35,909 bases of DNA from IMG/VR virus record IMGVR_UViG_3300013122_000008, positions 1 to 35,909 of that record. One strand, 5' to 3'. The position numbers and the translations under genes are program-made. This DNA is from a virus. Of the stretch, positions 35,451-35,909 are shown one piece after another; the first letter of the stretch is position 1, and every line of letters begins with the position of its first letter. A model generated the notes under the pieces. That model saw only the letters and a program-made list of their open reading frames with translations. It ran no database searches and was not told the origin of the DNA.

Positions 35451-35714
35451 TTATTTAGCGTCCACAATAAACGCTTTAATGCTGGCTAATTCTGCCTCAA
35501 GTTCTGCCACTCTTTCGTCAAGAGCCTTCTTGGTCACAGCAGTCACCTCATCTGATAGTTGCTTTATTACAGGAGGAGTGACGGTATTATCCATCTCAAA
35601 CCGCTTCTCATAGATAGCGTAAGTGAGGGTTTCCTCACTCTCCTCGTTTGTTTTTTGGACTTTGTTTATGAGTCCTTTTTCTTTTTTATCTGCGTATTCT
35701 TTTAGGTTATACAT
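35451..35714 (-). CDS. Small early coiled-coil protein
   Basis: 87 aa with a near-perfect Shine-Dalgarno (AAAGGAGGTGA at 35722-35732). Basic N-terminus (YNLKEYADKKEKGLINKVQK), an acidic middle and a C-terminal coiled coil (KALDERVAELEAELASIKAF). First gene after the promoter at 35763-35790. No family recognised. Confidence 0.65.
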   Translation of the reverse strand: MYNLKEYADKKEKGLINKVQKTNEESEETLTYAIYEKRFEMDNTVTPPVIKQLSDEVTAVTKKALDERVAELEAELASIKAFIVDAK

Positions 35715-35762
35715 TTTTTATTCACCTCCTTTTAAGCTGATGTTAATAATGTTGTTGCTACA

Positions 35763-35790
35763 ATTTTACTCTTTAAATCCTCGTATGCAA
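35763..35790 (-). promoter_or_regulatory. Leftward early promoter
   Basis: Minus strand TTGCAT (35790-35785), a 16-base spacer and TAAAAT (35768-35763), upstream of the strong Shine-Dalgarno of the first leftward gene. Unlike promoters A-C it lacks TGCCTA. Confidence 0.55.
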
Positions 35791-35806
35791 GTCTGACATG
35801 TTGCGA

Positions 35807-35834
35807 GGTAACTCCCAATGTGTTACAGTGTTAC
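35807..35834. promoter_or_regulatory. Tandem GTGTTAC repeat, operator-like
   Basis: GTGTTAC occurs twice, one base apart (35820-35826, 35828-35834), and with GGTAAC at 35807-35812 also gives an inverted repeat. It lies between the leftward promoter and the divergent rightward gene, a natural place for a regulator of both. Confidence 0.4.
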
Positions 35835-35835
35835 C

Positions 35836-35909
35836 ATGCCAATAATAAATTGTGATGTCTGCCAAGAAACTTTTCACCGCAGACCATCCGCTGTAAATAA
35901 ACGGAACTA
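35836..35909 (+). CDS. Truncated rightward gene, zinc-finger/HNH-type N-terminus
   Basis: The only supported plus-strand gene. ATG at 35836 opens INCDVCQETFHRRPSAVNKR and runs off the window edge. A CxxC followed by F..RPS..K resembles the start of phage HNH or zinc-ribbon proteins. No clear Shine-Dalgarno (GAGG lies far upstream). Partial gene; family call is weak. Confidence 0.5.
   Translation, partial: MPIINCDVCQETFHRRPSAVNKRN

Overview
This window is most of the genome of a tailed dsDNA bacteriophage with siphovirus-type morphology (Caudoviricetes). It is AT-rich. Nearly every gene lies on the minus strand, so the genome reads from right to left. The head genes are of the HK97 type (terminase, portal, S78-like prohead protease, HK97-fold capsid). 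The tail set is Dit, hub, tape measure, and a G/GT chaperone pair with a -1 frameshift, with no sheath. Many starts have purine-rich Shine-Dalgarno sequences and near-consensus -35/-10 promoters, so the host is a bacterium with ordinary sigma70-like transcription. The host cannot be named from sequence alone. I see no integrase, excisionase/CI pair, DNA polymerase, RNA polymerase, tRNA gene, CRISPR array or transposase. A lytic phage that uses the host replisome is the simplest reading.

Layout in the direction of transcription. At the right end (35.9-34.6 kb) are a divergent promoter region, two small early genes and about 300 bp of structured non-coding DNA. From 34.6 to 29.2 kb are replication and recombination genes: a DUF4373-like replication protein, a DnaB/RecA-like ATPase, a Rad52-type annealing protein, a Gp157-like protein, a PD-(D/E)XK nuclease, SSB and a DUF1064 nuclease-like protein. 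At 29.1-28.5 kb is an ArdC-N-like/DUF2958 pair that may act against restriction. From 28.4 to 26.1 kb are an RlpA-like double-psi beta-barrel protein with a membrane anchor and a long coiled-coil protein. From 26.1 to 23.7 kb is an array of small proteins joined by a recurring boundary repeat that also supplies the ribosome binding site. From 23.7 to 19.2 kb is a modification module: a double GT-A glycosyltransferase, a truncated glycosyltransferase remnant, a second glycosyltransferase, a ParB-like protein, a DpdA-like 7-deazaguanine transglycosylase and a YhhQ/QueT-type precursor transporter. From 19.2 to 9.1 kb are packaging, head and tail-tube genes. From 9.1 to 2.6 kb are the tape measure, Dit, hub and collar/fibre genes. 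From 2.6 to 0.1 kb are a C39-like peptidase (candidate lysin), four small membrane proteins and an HNH protein, followed by a bidirectional terminator.

The most interesting parts are as follows. (1) A ParB-like/DpdA/YhhQ trio suggests that the phage imports a 7-deazaguanine precursor and puts it into its DNA, and the adjacent glycosyltransferases may decorate it further. (2) A cassette-like array has six copies of a 17-bp gene-boundary element plus 31-bp internal repeats. (3) Three promoter modules share an upstream motif and an identical 16-bp spacer. (4) The tail chaperone pair has a textbook -1 frameshift signal. (5) A His-rich tail fibre gene appears to start at ACG, so conventional ORF calling would lose its first 105 residues.
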